Below, piece by piece: positions 24,992-38,000 of a DNA stretch of 64,000 bases (the stretch's first letter is position 1; each line of letters opens with the position of its first letter). Position numbers and translations under genes: made by a program. The stretch covers positions 124,001 to 188,000 of the forward strand of contig BDSI01000130.1 in NCBI GenBank assembly GCA_003117195.1. Reading direction: 5' to 3'. This stretch comes from Eudorina sp. 2006-703-Eu-15 (taxonomy: Eukaryota > Chlorophyta > Chlorophyceae > Chlamydomonadales > Volvocaceae). The notes beneath the pieces were generated by a model. It was not told where the DNA came from and ran no database searches. It was given only the letters and a program-made list of their open reading frames with translations.

Positions 24992-27900
24992 TCAAGGCCA
25001 GTCGTTGCTGTTGTACGGACTGTGGCTGTTCCTTCCGCCGGCCGAGTCGTCGCCCGAGGACAAGCCCGAGGCGTGCAGCTGTACGGCAGAGAACGTGCCC
25101 TTGGGTTTGGAGACGGAGGCGTGGATGTCCGCCCAGTCGACCTCGGGGTCCTCGGAGCGCTGTTCGGCGGGCCGTTTGTACGGCAGGTGGGAGTACGGGA
25201 GAAGGGGTATGCGGGAGCACGTTGAGGCGGGCGAATGCGTGTGTGCGGGTTCCGGAGCCTCACGTGTCACATTTCCTGAGCGCGTCCTAGAAGCCCCCCT
25301 CTCCCCTCCCCCCAGCACCTCTCCCCTCCCCCCCAGCACCTCTCCCCTCCCCCCCAGCACCTCTCCCCTCCCCCCCAGCAAGGGGGCCTCGAAGGCCCCG
25401 ACCCGAATCCATGCCACCTGGATTGTGACGGCTACTTGGACGAGCCCCTACTCGGGGGTACGAGTAAACCACCTTGGCGGCTTGGCCGCACCCCGAGTGG
25501 GCCATGTCAAGACACGACCACACCTCGTCGACCGAACGACCGACCGAACCTCCCGTGCCGGTTTCCCCCCACCATCTCAACCCACCCCTGCCCAATCCAC
25601 CTTGCCCCGCCTCCCCAGCTGCACTCATCCCCCCAAATTATTTAATGCGGCGCCGCCCCACCCCCCAGCGGCGCCCTGGGCTCTCAGCTCCATGCATACA
25701 CATACACACACACGCCGGTTCGGGTGGGCTTCTCGCTAAACACACACGCCGGCCACTCACCCCCTCGTCCTCGTCCTCGCTCTCGTCCCAGTCGTTGTCC
25801 TCCGTGGGCGGCCCGAATTCCAACTGCCTGTCGTACTCGTACCCGGGGTCACCGGGCTTGAGCTGGTTCTTCTTGAAGTCCTGCTCCATGGCGGCCTTGG
25901 CCATCTTGAGCTCCACATCCGTCACCTGACGGGTGAGGGTGGGCGGGTGGGCGGGCGGGCGGGTGAGGGTGGGCGGGCGGGCGGGCGGCATAGGACATTG
26001 GTAGACATGTTCATACTGCGTCGCTGCCAGAGCAAAGGGTGTGAGGGTGGGTGTGCGTGCGAGGATTGGGTTGCGGGCGGCACAGCGCATTGGTACAGCG
26101 TATTGGCGGGGAGGAGAAGAAGAAGGAGGGGAGGGGGGAGGGGAACGAGAGAGGCATATGTCGGGTGAGAGGTGGGCTCGCGGGTGTGTTAGATACGAGA
26201 CCCGCGTGCGGGGGTGTGGGGGTGTGGGGGTGTGGGGGTGCGGGGGTGTGGGGGTGTGGGGGTGTGGGGTGTGGGGGTGCGGGGCTGGACGCTGGAGGGT
26301 GTGTGAGACATCAGTGCGGCGCGCTCCGCCAGGAGGGACCGAACCCGCTCTCTCTTCATGCCACCCACCGACTCACCAACTCCCCCCACCCACCCACCCA
26401 CCCAGCCACCCACCCACCCACCCACCCACCTTGTTGAGGTCAAGCTCGTCGGTCACCTGCAACCCAATCGTCAACTTCTCCGCCTCCGCCGCGAACCGGC
26501 TCTTCATGCTCGCACCGCCCACGCCCCCCAGCAACGCTCCAGGGGCGGGGCCGGGCCCCCCGTGGTGGGGGTCTATGGAGTTGAGGCGGCTGGGGCCGGG
26601 CGTGGCGGCCAGAGAGGGCGGCATGGACCTGTCCACCACGCTGAAGGAGGAGGCGCGGGAGTCCATTTCCGAGGAGCCGCCGCCGTTGGCCGTCATGGAC
26701 GTGTCAGAGAGGGAGGCTGCGGGGCGCAACGTGCAAGGGGTGGGCGTTTGGGGAGGGGACAGTTAGTTTGGGGAGGGGACAGTGAGTTTGGGGAGGGTAC
26801 AGTTAGTTGGGGGAGGGGACAGTTAGTTGGGGTTAAATTGAAAAATAAATAAACCCGTAGAACGTAGTTAGTTGGGGGTCTCGTTGGAGATCTGGTTAGG
26901 GTCGACCCGAGCGGGCCGCTGACCGCCGAAGAGCGGGTGTGTGTATGTGTGTGGAAGATGTTGGGGGTTTTGGGATTTAGGTTTTGATGGGGTGGGGCAA
27001 GGAGCGAGTGGCTGCGTGACCGCCGGAGAGCCGGGTTGCCCTCTTCAGCCGCCACTGCCGCCTCGACACTGAATGGGCCCCTCCCCCTGGCGCGTCCACC
27101 GCATTGCCGCCACCGCCGTAGGGCCCGGCGAGCCCTCGAGCCCCTGGACGACGCCCACACGTCGCGACGCCCACACGGGTCGGCCCCGCGATCATCACCC
27201 AGCCACCCAAAACCTGGCCGGCCCGACCGACCCGCGGGTCGTTACACGCGGGCCGACTCGCCCCGGCCCTGGACAGATGCACCCGCGGGCCGGCCAACTC
27301 GGTTTCGCCCTAATGCGGCCGTGCGGGCCGTGCCGTGCAGGCACACCCCGTCGCAACCCATCTCTCCAGCCGGATTCATCACCCCTCCGTGGCACCATGC
27401 CCGCCGCCAGGCCCACACCTGGCGCGCCCGCCATCTCCCTCTCCAGCTCGTCCAGCGCCGACAGCAGCCCGCTCGTGGCCGGCCGCCCGCCGGCGCCGGT
27501 GCCGCTGGCCTTCGGCGACGCGTCGTCCTCCTCCGTCCCGTCCCCGCTCCGCCCCTGCTCATCCTCCTCCGGGACCTCGCCGCTGCTGCTGCTCCCCCTG
27601 CTGCTACTGCTCGCGCTTGCCGTACTGGTCGAGAACCGACTCATCGTCGACTCGACGCTGCCGCGACACCCCGCGCCGTTCGTCGACGCAATCGCGGCCA
27701 GCCTCGCCGCATGGCCGTTTCGGAGCTCCAGGGGGGCCACACGCGGCGACGCCGACGCGATGGGCGTGCTGATGCTGCCGCGGCTGGCTAGACCCTCGAG
27801 ACCCTCCAGCCGCCCAGGAAGTTTGGTGGCGGCGGCGGCGCCGCCGCCGCCGCCGCCTGGGCCCAGCCTGGACGGCCCATGGGTCGCTGAGCCGTTGCGG

Positions 27901-28876
27901 CTCAGCGCGCCTGGCGCACCAGCTGCTGCGGACGCCGTACCATTGGCGCCATTGTGTGGCGTCGTCCCGCCATTGAGGAAGTCTACGAGCGAGACCACCA
28001 ACCGTCGTACCTGCGAGAAGTTGATTTGGGTTGCGGTCGGGGATGCGGTGATGAGTGAGCAGATGTACGTGTACACGGGCCCCAGGGAATGCTGGCGCCC
28101 TGCGGCGCTGTCGAATCCGCCAAGAGGGGACTGTCTTTCCGCACGCATCGCACGAGAGGCCGGGAGGTCGGGTGGCGTGCAGGCAGCAGCGTCCCAAAAC
28201 GGAAAATGAGACATCAGCACGGGCGGCTTACGCACACAGACTTTCAAGTAAACGCAACCCCACGGGCCCAGATGTATGAACGACACGCAGTCCCCACTAA
28301 TAAATTCGTCCGAGATCATGCAAATGGCAAATATTGACGTAATTCACTAACAACTGCATTTCAGGGCTTCGTGCTGGCTGAAACCCGACCACCCCAAGAA
28401 TTCCGAAGCGATTCCACACCTGGTCATACTTTACGGATGTTGGGTCGAGTTTTCGAGGGAAGCTTCTAATAACCTGTATGCAAGGGCCATCATGTAAATA
28501 GGTTGAGGCCACCCGAGGCAGGGCACCATGGCTTGCTCCTCCCACCTTCCTTGTCAGGCGGTCTACATCTACATTTGCTTGAACTCCATTGAGCTTGACC
28601 TGTGAGCCGCCAAGCCAACCGGACACGCAAACGGTGAGCGAAGCTTCGTGAAGAGGTCGTAACCATTATGGGTCGCCCATTTGTCATTTCCCTTACCGCT
28701 CGAACTCTTCGCCTTTTATTAGAGTCCTCATACTCTAGGAAGACGCACGGTGGCTCAAACTTGACCGCGTACCGCTTCGCCCTATAGTTGCCATCGCATT
28801 CGCCCGTCGACTCCATCCGCGTGGACCCATTCTCCGCAGCTGGGTTTGCAGTGCGGTTTGGAGCAGTGCTGGGCAT
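24992..28876 (-). CDS. CEP19: CEP19 (centrosomal protein of 19 kDa) with a large internal insert
   Basis: Exons in order: 28697-28876, 28546-28599, 28420-28473, 27419-28010, 26430-26716, 25761-25925, 24992-25159. All splice sites and phases agree, giving 499 residues. The N-terminal block (RAKRYAVKFEPPCVFLEYED, about residues 32-51), then RRRVRAVKL and SVKYDQVRRLVVSLVDFLNG, matches the start and middle of CEP19. The C-terminal block (residues about 386-440: DLNKVTDVELKMAKAAM, then GDPGYEYDRQLEF, then DNDWDESEDEDE) matches its end. CEP19 acts at the mother centriole/ciliary base with FGFR1OP and CEP350 and recruits RABL2 to start intraflagellar transport (family knowledge). Animal CEP19 is about 165 residues; here about 275 Ser/Gly/Ala-rich, probably disordered residues (exons 4-5) separate the two conserved blocks, and a further acidic/Ser-rich tail follows. 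An alternative start is the internal Met at 28816. Confidence 0.85.
25306..25380. repeat. 21-bp C-rich tandem repeat, about 3.5 copies
   Basis: The unit contains CCCAGCACCTCTCCCCTC. It lies in the last CEP19 intron. Confidence 0.9.
26206..26290. repeat. GGGGGTGTG-type G-rich repeat
   Basis: Short G-run units sit in the CEP19 intron between exons 5 and 6, about 85 bp from a CCCA repeat at 26377-26429. The strand asymmetry makes G-quadruplex formation plausible. Confidence 0.9.
26746..26835. repeat. About 21-bp tandem repeat, 4 copies
   Basis: The unit is close to GGGGAGGGGACAGTTAGTT. It lies in the CEP19 intron between exons 4 and 5 and is followed by a copy of the GGTTAAATTGAAAAA element (26829-26868). 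Confidence 0.9.
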
Positions 28877-31664
28877 GAGCTCTAGGGAACCAATTCATCC
28901 GGGTATGATGGCATCGTGCAAGCAGCCAGACCTGCAACGGACGCTAAGTTGGTTTAGTGAGGATGTAGGGCATGGCAAAGAGAAAGTGCCCCGTCGCATA
29001 CTTCGAGTGTGCCTGTCAAGTTGTTTAGTTACGAAGAAACCGACCGAATCGTACAGCGACGGGTGTTGCGACCTTTTGCAGCGGGCTCAATACGAGCCAC
29101 AGGAACCCAACTACAGAATATGCAACAGCAATATCCATCACATAAGTGAAGTATCGCTGCAGTCGTCCAGTCGCAAAGATCCTAAACTGGGACCTTTCAT
29201 GTGACACAACGGTTTCGGCGCCCGTTTCCGATTCAATGCTGGGTGGCGTTTTTCAAATGGGGCGTCCCAGTCCAGTTGCATGACACAAAGATGCAACAAA
29301 CACAACCATCAACAGTTGCAACAGGACGTAGTACCTCTGCCGTCATGTGAACCCACGCGGCGACGAGTCTAGCAGCTTCCCTCTCTTCCCTGGCGCCCCG
29401 CCCGCGCGCCCCGAACGCACTGGACCACGGCGCCGCGGCCAGTCACAAAAGTCATCGCCTCCCCACGACGACGACGACGACGACGACCCAGCAACCTCTC
29501 GCTCCACCGCCCCACTGAAACGCCAGTACGCCGCATATCAGCGACCCTGCCCCGCCCCTGCCCCATCACGGTGACGTGTATCAGTCAAGTCGCACCCTAC
29601 AGCGCTGCCCTGGCCGACAGCAGTAGCAAACATCAGAAGTCTTGGTTCAAAGACAACTCAGAGAAAAAACCACGGCAACAGGCAACGACGACCCACCGCG
29701 GTGCGATTTACGGACGCATGGAGCCGGCCGGCCGCCCCTGTGACCGCTGCCATTCTCGCCGCCTGGCATGCCACCCCCCTAACTGCCTGCCGGCTGCCAT
29801 ATCCTCCCTTTCACAGCGAGCCCACCCCACAGCCTCCGCCCCTCCTTCCCCCGCCATCCATCCATCCGTGTGTGCTCCCGCGAGCTTGAAACGCAGTCTG
29901 CGGGCCCATTTAATCCCTTCCTCCGCCTCCAAAAGTCCCCCCTCATCCGATCGGGTGTCACCTTTTGACCGTACTGCCGGCGGCACAGGCCGCGTCACTT
30001 CCCTCTAAACCTGCGCGTACGGACACACCCGTGAGAGGACACACGCGCCAAGGTACCCGCGACGATACGGAGCCAGGGCCCCCGCCGCCTTGGTCCACCC
30101 ACGCCGAGGGCAACCTCCCCGCCCGCGGCAAATGCTGGTGAAGGGCACGGGCCTCCTCACTGGGACAACCACTCATCCCCACGCCGACACAACCTCCCCC
30201 GTGCGGACAAGGCACAGACGCACCGGTGGGTCATAAGACCCGGACTGGTCGCCTTGCCTCGCCTCGCCTCGGGGTCTGAGCAAGGGCTCCCGGTCTGTAA
30301 CAAACGAGGGTGCGACCCTGCCCCAGGGCACCAGGCGCATGTGTGTGGAGTCCCCGGGGCTGGGGGGGGGCGCTAGGTCGTCCGGCGAGGGCCGTTTCGG
30401 GCTGCTTGGGTTTGCTTGACCAACCCCCAGCTCGCCCACATGCTGCCTGGTCCCCGCGTTAAAAGGCCTGCCAGGCCGTGCGCACTCACCCAACCACACA
30501 CACACACAGTGTCACCAATAACACACACCTCTTGATCTTTGGGCGGGTTTAGTTGCTGACGGAACACACTTAATCTTTCTTGCTGTACACACATGACTCA
30601 GCCCTGCCTGTTCTGGTTTTACTAGCACCGGACTCGGCCCATCTCCCAAGTCGAGGTTTCCTGTACTACACATGCAAGGGACTGTTCGCGTGGTCGGGCT
30701 GCCCCCCGCAGCCGGCTGCACGGGGTGCGTCCCGCCCGCCGCACGACGACACTAGCGGGTCCAAGCCCCCTTGGAACACGGGTCGGTCCCAGACACGGGT
30801 GCAAGCCCCCTTTGATCTACTACCCCTCGGCCCCTCTTCTTTGGCATTGGTTCTACCGAAGTGCAACCCCAGCACCGGTGCAGGCCCCTCAGACCGCTCA
30901 ACGCGGACCCCCTTCCCCCGATAATCCTTCGGGCTCCCCCCCATCCTACATCAACGCCCTACCCCACCAGGCCGATCGACACGAGGCACGCCGGCCCCCC
31001 TCGGCATCCCGCCACAAGCGCCTCAGGGCCTTCAGCTACGGCGCTAGCGCGCAGCTGTCGTCAACCCCTCCCCCCAGATGCTGTTGCTGGAAGCACCTGC
31101 CCGATCTGTGAAGCACCAGCAAAGCCATGCCACGCCAACCCATCCTGCTGCTACTCTAGTACCCTCCCGCGCTTCCGCGGACAGCGTCCATCGAGCCCAC
31201 CCCTGATCCCACCGGCGGGACTTCAGCCGCGGGTCTGTCACTGCCAATCCGAGCGCGACATGGCGTCCGAGGCCCTCACACTGCACGTTGTCCTCATCCT
31301 GGCCCTGCCCCGCCAGGCCGACCTCCACACCCTGACCCGGCTTCGCTCGTCACCCGCATCCCTGCAGCGCACATGCGCCCCCCTTGCCCCCCTTCCGCGG
31401 GACACACGCCTCCCCCGAACGACCGATCCACCAATCCCCCGCCCCGGGCAATGTCCCGCTCGCGGGGGAAAGCTGTGCGATGCGACCTCGCTCCCATCTC
31501 TCTTGCTCCGCTTCCTCCTCCTCCCCGTCGCCCATGCGACCTCCTCGTGCTTAAACTGCCTCCGCCGCCTCGCTGGCCAGGCACTGCCGGTCCCATCGTC
31601 CTACAACACCTCCTCCTCCTCCTGCGCGGCTTCTGCCTGAAGCGCCTGTGACCCTTCCCGCTCC
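28877..31664. other. 2.8 kb without a supportable gene
   Basis: It lies between the 5' end of CEP19 and the 3' end of the TOM1-type gene, both minus strand. It should contain the CEP19 promoter (28.9-29.3 kb is less GC-rich) and the TOM1-type 3' UTR. The rest is C-rich on the plus strand with Pro/Ser shadow frames. A GAC run at 29466-29486 and a CA run at 30497-30508 are the only repeats noted. Confidence 0.4.
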
Positions 31665-34521
31665 TCATTGGCTGGGAATCGGCTGGTAGCCCTGGCTGGG
31701 AATCGGCTGGTAGCCCTGGCTGGGAATCGGCTGGTAGCCCTGGCTGGCCCTCTTGGGCGGCAGCTTCCTCAGGATGTAGAGCACGCAGGCGGAGGGGATG
31801 ATCTCCGCCAGGCTGTAGTACACGATGTTGAGCAGGGGGTGGCCCAGCATGTCCACCTCCAGGTCGTTGCGGTCCGCCGCTGACACCGCAATGACCACCG
31901 CCCTGGCGGGGAGGAGGGGGGAAGAGGGAGGAAGAGGGCGGGGGAAGGAGAGGGAAGGAGAGGGAAGGAGAGGGCGGGCATTAGGGGCTGGGGCATAAGT
32001 GTGCCTCGGCTGACCTCGCAGCCAATGCCCCCCCAAATGCTGCGCCCCCAACCGACCACCGACCAGGCGGGCCTTCAACCTGCGCTCCCAAACAGCTGCC
32101 GCTCTGGCTCTGGTGACACCGGCGACGCCCGTCCGGGGGGCTGCTGCGGCCTCCGTCACCGCCCCAGCCCCGGCCTCCTTGCCGCGAAGGAGCAGCCAGC
32201 TGCACTGCACTGCGCGTTACCGCGTCAGCGCCAAATGGCCAGCCCCTTGCCCGCTCTTGCTGCTGCCACCGCCGCCAGCACTCCTGCTGCTGCTAGTGCT
32301 CTGCTGCTGCTAGAGCTTTTTTCCAACGCCGGCACTAGGCGCCCTCGGTCGCTCGGCGACATGCCCTGACAGCGATGGCTTCCGCTGTGTGGTTCCTGAG
32401 CCCATCCGGTCCATTGGTATGCGCAAGCTGCCTGCCCCCCACCACCCCGTTTCTGGGTTTGGGGTTTTCCTTTTCAAACCCCACCCCGAGCCAGCGCGCA
32501 CAGCTTCCGCGTTCTGCCCCCATACACACGCAAGTACCTATGGTAAGTATGTTCCTGCAGGATATATGGTAAGTATTTCCCCACCTGGGCTGGGTCGGGC
32601 GGATTCTTTCCTAAACACACACAAGTACCTCGCTGAGTATCGACACTCACGCTGTTGATTCCGTCGGGTGGTGCGGGCGCCCCCTCATGCCCGTCCTTCC
32701 CCCCGAAGAGAAGAGCATCCTTCCGTTAGGGCTGGGTTGGGGCCAGTGTCGGGCCCGATCATAAACCTATGTGGCCCGGTCATACATCTATATGGCAACA
32801 AACATGCGTCGGTGGCCTCGCTCTCTTGCGGTCGGCCTCCCATCTGAAAACTGACCTACCCCTACCCACATCCCTACCCGCCACCCGACCACTTGCCAGT
32901 CGCCCTGGCGCCCTTCCCCCGGACCCGCGGCACACCGCCCTCCGTCCTCCACTGCCCCCTCCTCCCGTGCTCCTAATCCACAACCCCCGCGCCATTCTTA
33001 CCCCGGCTCCGCCCTCCGCCTCACCTGAAGGTGAAGCAGCCCGCGCAGATGCTGGTGACCAGGCCCACCTCCCGAAGCTTCTTCCGCCGACCCCGCGACT
33101 CAATCGGGAAGCGCTTCAGCATCACGTACAGCTGCCCGCCGTACACCAGGAAGCCTACCGCCGCCGACGCGAACACGAGCATGAGCCAGATGTTTGAGGC
33201 CGTGTACGCCGCCTCCTGGACGTCGGGTGGTATCTTATTGACGGTGCTGAGCGTCCACAACACCACCTGGAGGCGGGAGGAGGACAGGCGTGGACCGGCT
33301 GTTTGATATATAGGCAAGCCTGAAGGCAACCCCAGGGAGGGAGTGGAGACGAATATACGGATGGGCACGGCCGGTCGAGAGTGTCTGGCGGTGTTTGGTG
33401 GTCAAACCCAGAGGGCGGGTGGGTCGTTGCGTCGCGCGATGTGGTGCGGCGGCGGCACACAGCGCGGGGACGTGACGTGGCCCGGTCGAGATAACGGACG
33501 ACGGTGGGGAAGGAGCGAAGGGGCGCGGACCATTTGGGTGCGGCGGTCGAAGCGGAAGGTTCCGCGGGTTGTACCGAAATTTGACGATGAAAGAGTAATG
33601 TCAGATCCCAACTCAGTGCATCCTACAACAGCCACGTATTCTCATTTTCTTCTCGCGGCCACTCAGTGCTTTTCCGTCCGCTCTCCGCTGGGACCCACGT
33701 CCCACCTCTCTCAGTCAGGGCTCGCCCCTCGTCACCCTGTCCCCCCCTGGTGTCCCTATGTGTTCCTGTGTGCCCCTGCACCGCACCGCACGGCAGGGCA
33801 GGGCGCCACCCACCAGCACGAGGTATACCAGGATGTTGATGATCAGGAACGTGGGCCGCAGCGCCGCCACGGGCAGATTGCGGGCCTGCTGATATATCTC
33901 CGCCCAGAACAGCACCAGTAGCGTGTAGGTAGTGAAGAACAGCAGGCCTGCCGGACATGGAGGGAAGCGAATGCGTTGGGGAGCTGGGGTGTAGGAACAT
34001 TTACACATATTCACATATTGGAACTGCGCTGCTGCCAGCGGGGGTGGGTTTAGGGTACAAAACGAGGAGCGGGATGTTAAGGTTCTGATGGTCAAGAAGC
34101 GCTGGGCGGGAGCGCAGGAGGCAAGCGTGGGGGGCGTGGCGTGAAAGCTCCCGTGGCGCGTGACTGCTTACCAGGCAGGTCCAAGAGCATTAACTTTATC
34201 AGAACTGGGTCCAGGCCCTCCAGGGCGGGGCGGAAAAAGAACACGAAGCATCGGAGGAACGAGACCAGGCAGTTAAGGAGATGGAAGACCTTTTGCGTGG
34301 TCCATCCATACTCCGGCACCCGAAGTTGCAGTCGTAGAAGCTGAACCTGTGAACGAAGAGAGCTGAGGGTCAGAGCACCAGCCACCGGAAGGTTCCTTAC
34401 CGAAGGTGCGATACTCAAATAGGGACTTACGAAAGCGACAGCCCCGATAAGACCGTAAGCGCCTCCTATACCGTAGTTACTATATGTTTGTAAGGCCTCA
34501 TTATTCTCCCAGTGGCGCCAC
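31665..34521 (-). CDS. TOM1/TOM3/THH1-family multipass membrane protein (first exon not found)
   Basis: Exons: 34431-34521, 34172-34346, 33814-33947, 33025-33266, 31665-31902; all phases agree (about 294 residues plus an unseen N-terminal exon). The order of signatures is that of the plant TOBAMOVIRUS MULTIPLICATION 1/3 family: [19 protein letters not shown], then [20 protein letters not shown] and [10 protein letters not shown], then [20 protein letters not shown] followed by [17 protein letters not shown], and finally [20 protein letters not shown] and [12 protein letters not shown]. Seven transmembrane helices are typical; plant members sit in the vacuolar membrane and interact with ARL8 (family knowledge). 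The C-terminus ends in three perfect 24-bp repeats encoding SQGYQPIP (31669-31740). An in-frame TAA just upstream of 34521 shows a further 5' exon is needed, probably within 34.53-35.0 kb. Confidence 0.92.
31669..31740. repeat. 24-bp coding tandem repeat, 3 copies
   Basis: Three identical units encode SQGYQPIP at the C-terminus of the TOM1-type protein. Nucleotide identity is complete, so the expansion is recent or homogenised. Confidence 0.95.
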
Positions 34522-35074
34522 CTGCAGGCCTCGAGCCGTTAAAGCCAACTTCGCACGTGAAGCTGCATCCAGGCAGGCGAACGCCTGGACATAACACCAT
34601 GTTGCTCACCAGTCTGGATAGGGAAAACTTAGGCCAAGGGGCACAGCTGAAAAGTTCAGTGCCCGCATTCCCGCACGTAGATGCTGTCCGACCCCAAGGC
34701 GTGTTTGGATACTGTACTAGAGATTAATTGCACAGCAAGCAATTTTCGTAAAAAGCTACCGTGCTGCGAACAACCTTGTCGCGGCCACCTGCCGACACCC
34801 GGGTTTCAGCAATTTTTGACTGCAGGGCTTTAAAAATGATTTGCCCTACTTCAAAACACGTTGTGACGTGTATGGAAACAATCAACCGGGAGCTGCATGT
34901 TGAAAAGGGAGGCCCAAAGGAGGCTTGCACGACGGCAGGGTGCGCCAAAAGTTTAATTACCCGATCATAAATACTGTAGCTATAAGGATCGAGTACATCT
35001 TATCACTTGTAACAGACATCTTGTATATTATCCACGGCGCTTGTGTCGCTTGTTGTGGTTGCGAGACTTTCACC
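34522..35074. promoter_or_regulatory. Head-to-head promoter region of TOM1-type and AAMP-like genes
   Basis: The two genes diverge from this 553-bp interval. It is more AT-rich than its surroundings, especially 34.73-35.04 kb. It must also hold the missing first TOM1-type exon, so the true shared promoter is shorter. No specific motif could be assigned. Confidence 0.5.
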
Positions 35075-38000
35075 ATGGCTCGTGGGCGCCTGGAAGTTGA
35101 ACAAATGGCGCAAGATGATGAAGATGCTGATGTTATTGAGGGCGATGTCGTCGATGACCTGGAGGGCGAAGGTATGCTGCGAAGACGTTGCCCTTGCCCC
35201 AAGCATTTTGCAAGCTGAATTTTTGATGCTTATAAGGAGTCATTCGCAAGAATATGGGAACAGTGCAAGAATTGTGGGCGTCTCGGCCTCGGCGGCGCCG
35301 GCGGCGTTGGCGGCGACTGGAGCCAGCTGATCATGCTTTTGACTGCATGCCTGCCTGATGAACGCAGATCCCGAATACGGCAGCGAAGACGACGGCGACG
35401 ATGGGGACGGGGAGGATGACGGCCGCGCTGGAACCATTCTGGAGGACGACTCGTTTCACTGCTTCGATGGCCATCAGGGTATGTGGCCACCGCCGCCCCC
35501 TGCGGCTTTGGTGGATCCGTGAGCATCGCAAATTCACTTCAGTCAAATTAGCAGCACATGGGCTTGGAAGTCTGGAGCAGAGCTGTATGCAGCGTTCATT
35601 CCGTGTACTGGGTTGGCCCGTGGCCCCACGCTTGAAGTAGACGGCCGATGGTCGGTGCTGACGCTGCCGCTCCCGATACAGGGCGCCTCGTCCAGGCACC
35701 GCAACGCAAGGCTTGCCCAAGCATGCTTGCTAACCTCGCCCTTATTCCCGTCTATACCTTTTTCACTTTCCCACAACATTCCCAGAGACCTTTTTCCCCT
35801 CCCACAACATTTCCAGACAACACCCCGATTTCCAGTCCTCTCAGAATCCACCTAACTCACTCATAATTCTCGCAACTCACTTCCATTACATGCTGCTTCC
35901 CCCTTGCCCAACCCGTCGCAAACCGCACCCCCCCCCCTAGATGCGGTGGTGTCTGTCGCCTGGAACCCCGCGCTGCCCGACGTGGTGGCCAGCGGCGGCT
36001 GCGACGACACCGCCTTCCTGTGGCGGGTGGGTCAGGACGCCTTCGAGGACAGCGCCGGCAGTCTGGGAACCTACGAATTGGCCGGGCACACGGATACAGT
36101 GGCGGCCCTCGCCTTCAGCAGCTCCGGAGCGATGCTAGCCACTGCTGGCATGGACGGTGGGTCTGGTGGCCGGGGGAGGGGCTTGCACTGCACAAGGCCT
36201 GGGGCCTGGGCGGCTCGGAGAGCCCGGGGTAGCAGATTGGTAGATGGTGGACGTTCATGGGGGGTGGTGTTGGTGGTCTGGATGGAGGTTAGGGACCGCG
36301 GTTGGGGACGCGGTGCTACGGTTGGGGGTCGTATGGGATTGAAGGCTTCAGCGGAGGTACGGCGGCAGTCGGAGCTACCTTGAGCTCGTGGCGAACGCTT
36401 TCCAGCACTTGCTGTCGAGGCAAGGTTGGGCCGGCCGGGGAACCCAGCGCCCTCCCGGGACTGCGGATCAGGACTAGAATAGATAAGAGGTAGCCTGGGG
36501 ATGTCGACCGTTTCCACGCATGCTGTGCCGTACCGTCTTTTAGCACCATCTGGGCGCCGCAACCGTATTGGATTCCTGCCACCGACATCTTTCCCCTTGG
36601 TCCTCGTCCTGCTTGCAGGGTTCTGCAAGATTTGGCGGGTGGCGGACGGGCAGCTGCAGCGCACCTTGGAGGGCAGCGGGGGGGCTCTGCAGTGGCTGTC
36701 ATGGCACCCCCGGGGCGAGGTGGTGGTGGCGGGCACCGATGACTGCATGGTCTACATGTGGAACGCGGCTACTGGGGCGGTCATGCAGGTGGGGGGAGCG
36801 CTGGGCGGGCTGGGATCCTGGGGAGGCGCTGGGCGGGCTGGGCAGCGCTGTGGACAACATACCCAAACGGGGGTGGTTCCTAAACACTGGTAATTTCCGA
36901 GCGCCCCAACCTCACGATCTGATGATCCACGGAGGGGAATATATAAGTTGATTGAGGCGCGTGTGCGCGGCGTGTGAACTCAGAGGGGATTAGCTTGCCC
37001 CGCTGTCGCCGCCTCCTGTTGTGCAACCTAACTCCGTTCGCCCGCCTCCCTGCGCCCTCCATCGTCCTCACCCGCCTTGCGGGCCCCTGGCCACTCGCCT
37101 TCATTCACGCTTCTTAACTCGCCCTCACTTCCTCGTCCGCTTGTAGGTGTACAGCGGGCACTGCGGCGCGGTGAGCGCGGGCGGCTTCACCGCAGACGGC
37201 AAGTCGGTGGTCAGTGTGGGCGGTGAGGACGACGCCAGCCTTCGCGTGTGGAACCCCAAGACGGGCGAGTGCAGCCTGACGATACAGGTGGGAAAACAAG
37301 GAGGTCACTGTGAAAACTGGAGGGTATAACACGGCGTTGTCGTCATGCCTGGCAGCGGTTTGAACAATGACCTGTCTGCACGGTGTTATGTCGACTCGGA
37401 CGGGTCGCATACCAACATCCGTCGCATGGCATTACGGCCACCTCTGAGCACAAGGGGGATAAGAGTATGGCGCCGCTGTCTGCCCGCTTTCTTTTGTTGC
37501 GCGCTTTTCACCCGTGAAGATTCCAACCGTGTGCGTCATGTTATGGGGTCCTCTGTCATTTTCATTTCATTGTCACTTTCAATTCATCATTGTCACTTTC
37601 ATTTGTTCTCATCCATTCCTCAAAATCGTTCGTTCACGTTCCATTCACGTTGCCTGGCTCCGCGTGGCATCGCTCTCCGCCCGTCTCCCGCAGGGCCACC
37701 CGTTCCACGAGAGCGGCATCACCTGTCTCGGTCTGCACGCGGACGGTGCCGGGGCGGCCATCACGGGCGGGGAGGACGGAGTGGTCTGCATCTCCAACAT
37801 CGGGACCGGGAGAGTCGCCGGGCGTCTCTTAGGTACGTATGTGCGTGGTGCGCACAGGGTTGGGAAAGCTGAAAGCGATTGGCTGTGGTGATGTTGGTGG
37901 TGATTTCGGTTGCGGGGACCGGGCAAGACAAACAAGACTTTGCCGCAACAAATGCAGGCAAGGCGCAGGAAGGCGGGAGCTAGCGAAGAAGAGTAGGCTC

